Assembly: GCA_046329815.1 (NCBI GenBank)
Contig: JAXLTY010000002.1
Span: 930,001 to 994,000 of the forward strand
DNA length: 64,000 nucleotides
From: JADJSS01 sp046329815
GTDB lineage: Bacteria > Bacteroidota > Bacteroidia > Chitinophagales > JADIYW01
Direction of reading: 5' to 3'
The first letter of the stretch is position 1; every line of letters begins with the position of its first letter. A model generated the notes under the pieces. The model saw nothing but the letters and a program-made list of their open reading frames with translations. It had not been told where the DNA came from and made no database searches. Position numbers and translations under genes: made by a program. Of the stretch, positions 62,600-64,000 are shown piece by piece.

Positions 62600-63229
62600 A
62601 TGAAAAATATATTTTTTTTGTTATCAAGCATTATTTACATATCCAACTATACACATGCACAAGATTCAATTAGTCAATTCAAAAATTTTACTGATGAAAT
62701 AAGATTAGAAAATGACAAATTTATTATCATGCCTTTTAATGAAGACAGTTCTAAAATTCAATATTACCAAGTTGTAAATATGCCGAATTATACAAAAGCA
62801 GAACTGTATGATCTACTTTATAAATGGTCAATCCAAAATTATCCATTCAAAGAAAAACCATTCTCAACATCAGATGATCCAAAAGAGCAGGTTTTTGTTA
62901 GAGGTTCAATTCCAGTTCACATTGGCAATCCAAGAACGGAAGACAGAGAACTATATTATGTTCTAGAATTAAGTGCTAAAGAAGGTAAGTATAGGATACT
63001 TTTTAAGAATTTTTATTTAGCTGAAAAGAAAAACGCAAAAATGAGTGTTGGCTTTTTTGGTGGAATATCAATTTCAGAAAGCAAAATAACAGAATATGAG
63101 CTTGAAAATTTTTATTGGAATGAATGGAATAGAAAACCTAGACAGTTAGTTTTTAAAGAAATCCATGAAGGTATAGTTGCTATAAAAGATTTGATATTGT
63201 CAAATATAAAGAAAGATAAGGATTGGTAA
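62600..63229 (+). CDS. Exported protein with a DUF4468 (TBP-like fold) domain
   Basis: A 209-residue protein with a signal peptide ending near THAQ (residue ~20). Residues ~45-140 (YYQVVNMPNYTKAELYDLLYKWS, then VFVRGSIPV and YYVLELSAKEGKYRILFKNF) fit the DUF4468 domain, whose members adopt a TBP-like fold and are common in Bacteroidota envelopes. The C-terminus is helical. The gene is more AT-rich than dnaG downstream. Function unknown. Confidence 0.7.
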   Translation: MKNIFFLLSSIIYISNYTHAQDSISQFKNFTDEIRLENDKFIIMPFNEDSSKIQYYQVVNMPNYTKAELYDLLYKWSIQNYPFKEKPFSTSDDPKEQVFVRGSIPVHIGNPRTEDRELYYVLELSAKEGKYRILFKNFYLAEKKNAKMSVGFFGGISISESKITEYELENFYWNEWNRKPRQLVFKEIHEGIVAIKDLILSNIKKDKDW

Positions 63230-63302
63230 AACATGTGCCATACAAACTTTTTTACCAAAATTTCTTTTAATACCTTTACATTCTTTCATTTTTTTTACAA
63301 CC

Positions 63303-64000
63303 TTGATAACGCGCGACACGATAGCCAAAATTATTGATACGGCTCAGATTTATGAGGTGGTCGGTGATTTTGTGAACCTGAAACGCGCAGGCAGTTTGTA
63401 CAAAGGAAATTGTCCGTTTCATCAGGAAAAAACACCTTCGTTTGTTGTCAATCCAAACAAAAATATTTACAAATGTTTTGGTTGCGGAAAAGGTGGCGAT
63501 TCGGTTGGTTTTGTCATGGAACATGAGAAAATGAACTTTCCTGAAGCACTGCGTTACCTAGCTAATAAGTACAATATCCAAGTTGAAGAAACACAAACTT
63601 CTAACGAAGAAAAAGAAGTACAAAATGAGAAAGACAGTTTACTCATTGCTTTAAATTACGCAGCTAAATTTTATAATAATCAATTACTTGAAACAGAAGA
63701 TGGCAAAGCGATTGGCTTATCTTATTTTAAAGAACGTGGCTTTTTAGACGACACCATCAATACTTTTCAGTTGGGTTATTCGCCAGACAATTATGATGCG
63801 TTTTACAAACAGGCAATTAAAGACGGCTACAGCGAAGACATATTGCTGAAAGCCGGTCTGATCAAAGAAAAGAATGGCAAGCATTACGATTTTTTCCGCG
63901 ACAGAGTCATGTTTCCGATTTTTAATGTTTCCGGAAAAGTGGTGGCGTTTGGAGGAAGAATGTTAGCGAGTAACAAACCTGAAACCGGCGGCTATAATCC
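63303..64000 (+). CDS. dnaG: DNA primase, N-terminal part
   Basis: The 5' part (about 232 residues) of the primase that makes RNA primers at the replication fork; the gene runs off the window end. The CHC2 zinc-binding domain is visible: CPFH, then 16 residues later CFGC, preceded by VNLKRAGSLYKGN. The start of the catalytic-core region follows (FYNNQLLETEDGKAIGLSYFKERG, then DRVMFPIFNVSGKVVAFGGRML). No ATG or GTG precedes the family N-terminus (ITRDTIAKIIDTAQIYEVVGD), so the start is most likely TTG at 63303. A weak -7-like box (TACCTTTA) lies at 63271. Confidence 0.95.
   Translation, partial: MITRDTIAKIIDTAQIYEVVGDFVNLKRAGSLYKGNCPFHQEKTPSFVVNPNKNIYKCFGCGKGGDSVGFVMEHEKMNFPEALRYLANKYNIQVEETQTSNEEKEVQNEKDSLLIALNYAAKFYNNQLLETEDGKAIGLSYFKERGFLDDTINTFQLGYSPDNYDAFYKQAIKDGYSEDILLKAGLIKEKNGKHYDFFRDRVMFPIFNVSGKVVAFGGRMLASNKPETGGYN

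Overview
This is a bacterial chromosome window from a member of the Bacteroidota. Evidence: T9SS type A and type B (gliding-motility-associated) C-terminal sorting domains, -7 promoter boxes of the TAnnTTTG type, no obvious Shine-Dalgarno sequences, a fused SecDF, a TolC/RND operon with lipoprotein adaptor and outer-membrane factor, and futalosine-pathway menaquinone genes. Class is uncertain; a Chitinophagia/Sphingobacteriia-like lineage is my guess. No rRNA, tRNA, CRISPR array or transposase gene was found.

Layout. 1-4.3 kb: end of guaA, a lipoprotein with a periplasmic-binding fold, and a secreted alpha/beta hydrolase-LamG protein. 4.6-5.5 kb: a helical protein ending in a carboxypeptidase-regulatory-like domain. 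5.8-10.1 kb: an AT-rich pair, a small exported protein and a 1212-aa T9SS-exported GH25 lysozyme. 10.1-13.3 kb: a 21-bp-period repeat array and a choice-of-anchor-B type surface protein. 13.6-26.6 kb: housekeeping genes (secDF, thioesterase, two glycosyltransferases, recQ, nucleoside phosphorylase, mqnA, a histidine phosphatase), a second 21-bp array, an orphan gene and a MATE exporter. 26.6-33.9 kb: a five-gene MoxR / vWA / beta-propeller-type ternary system. 34.1-39.8 kb: an RND efflux operon. 39.9-49.1 kb: a small secreted protein, a cold-shock protein, a truncated membrane gene, mqnE, an MFS transporter, an ECF sigma factor with a membrane-plus-barrel partner, rdgB, ilvE and an FkbM methyltransferase. 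49.1-59.5 kb: a secreted M43 protease and two giant paralogous T9SS type B surface proteins. 59.5-64 kb: a third repeat array, groEL/groES, two small envelope proteins and the start of dnaG (TTG start).

How parts work together: the surface and secreted proteins (hydrolase-LamG, GH25, LVIVD protein, M43 protease, two CHU_C giants) all depend on SecDF and then on T9SS, whose core genes are not in the window. mqnA and mqnE supply the first steps of menaquinone synthesis by the futalosine route. The MoxR system is a compact overlapping operon: AAA+ ATPase, a vWA/propeller protein that also carries a ribosomal L7/L12-like domain, a multi-pass membrane TPR protein, and two accessory proteins.

The most interesting signals are: (a) the ternary ATPase system and its L7/L12-like module; (b) three separate intergenic arrays of diverged repeats with a 21-22 bp period that share a core (GGWCAAC then AAAATGG, or CGGAC then CC-RARATG), each lying upstream of a gene; (c) heptanucleotide repeats placed between the start codon and the catalytic core of two genes, where loss or gain of one unit would shift the frame; and (d) the AT-rich lysozyme pair.
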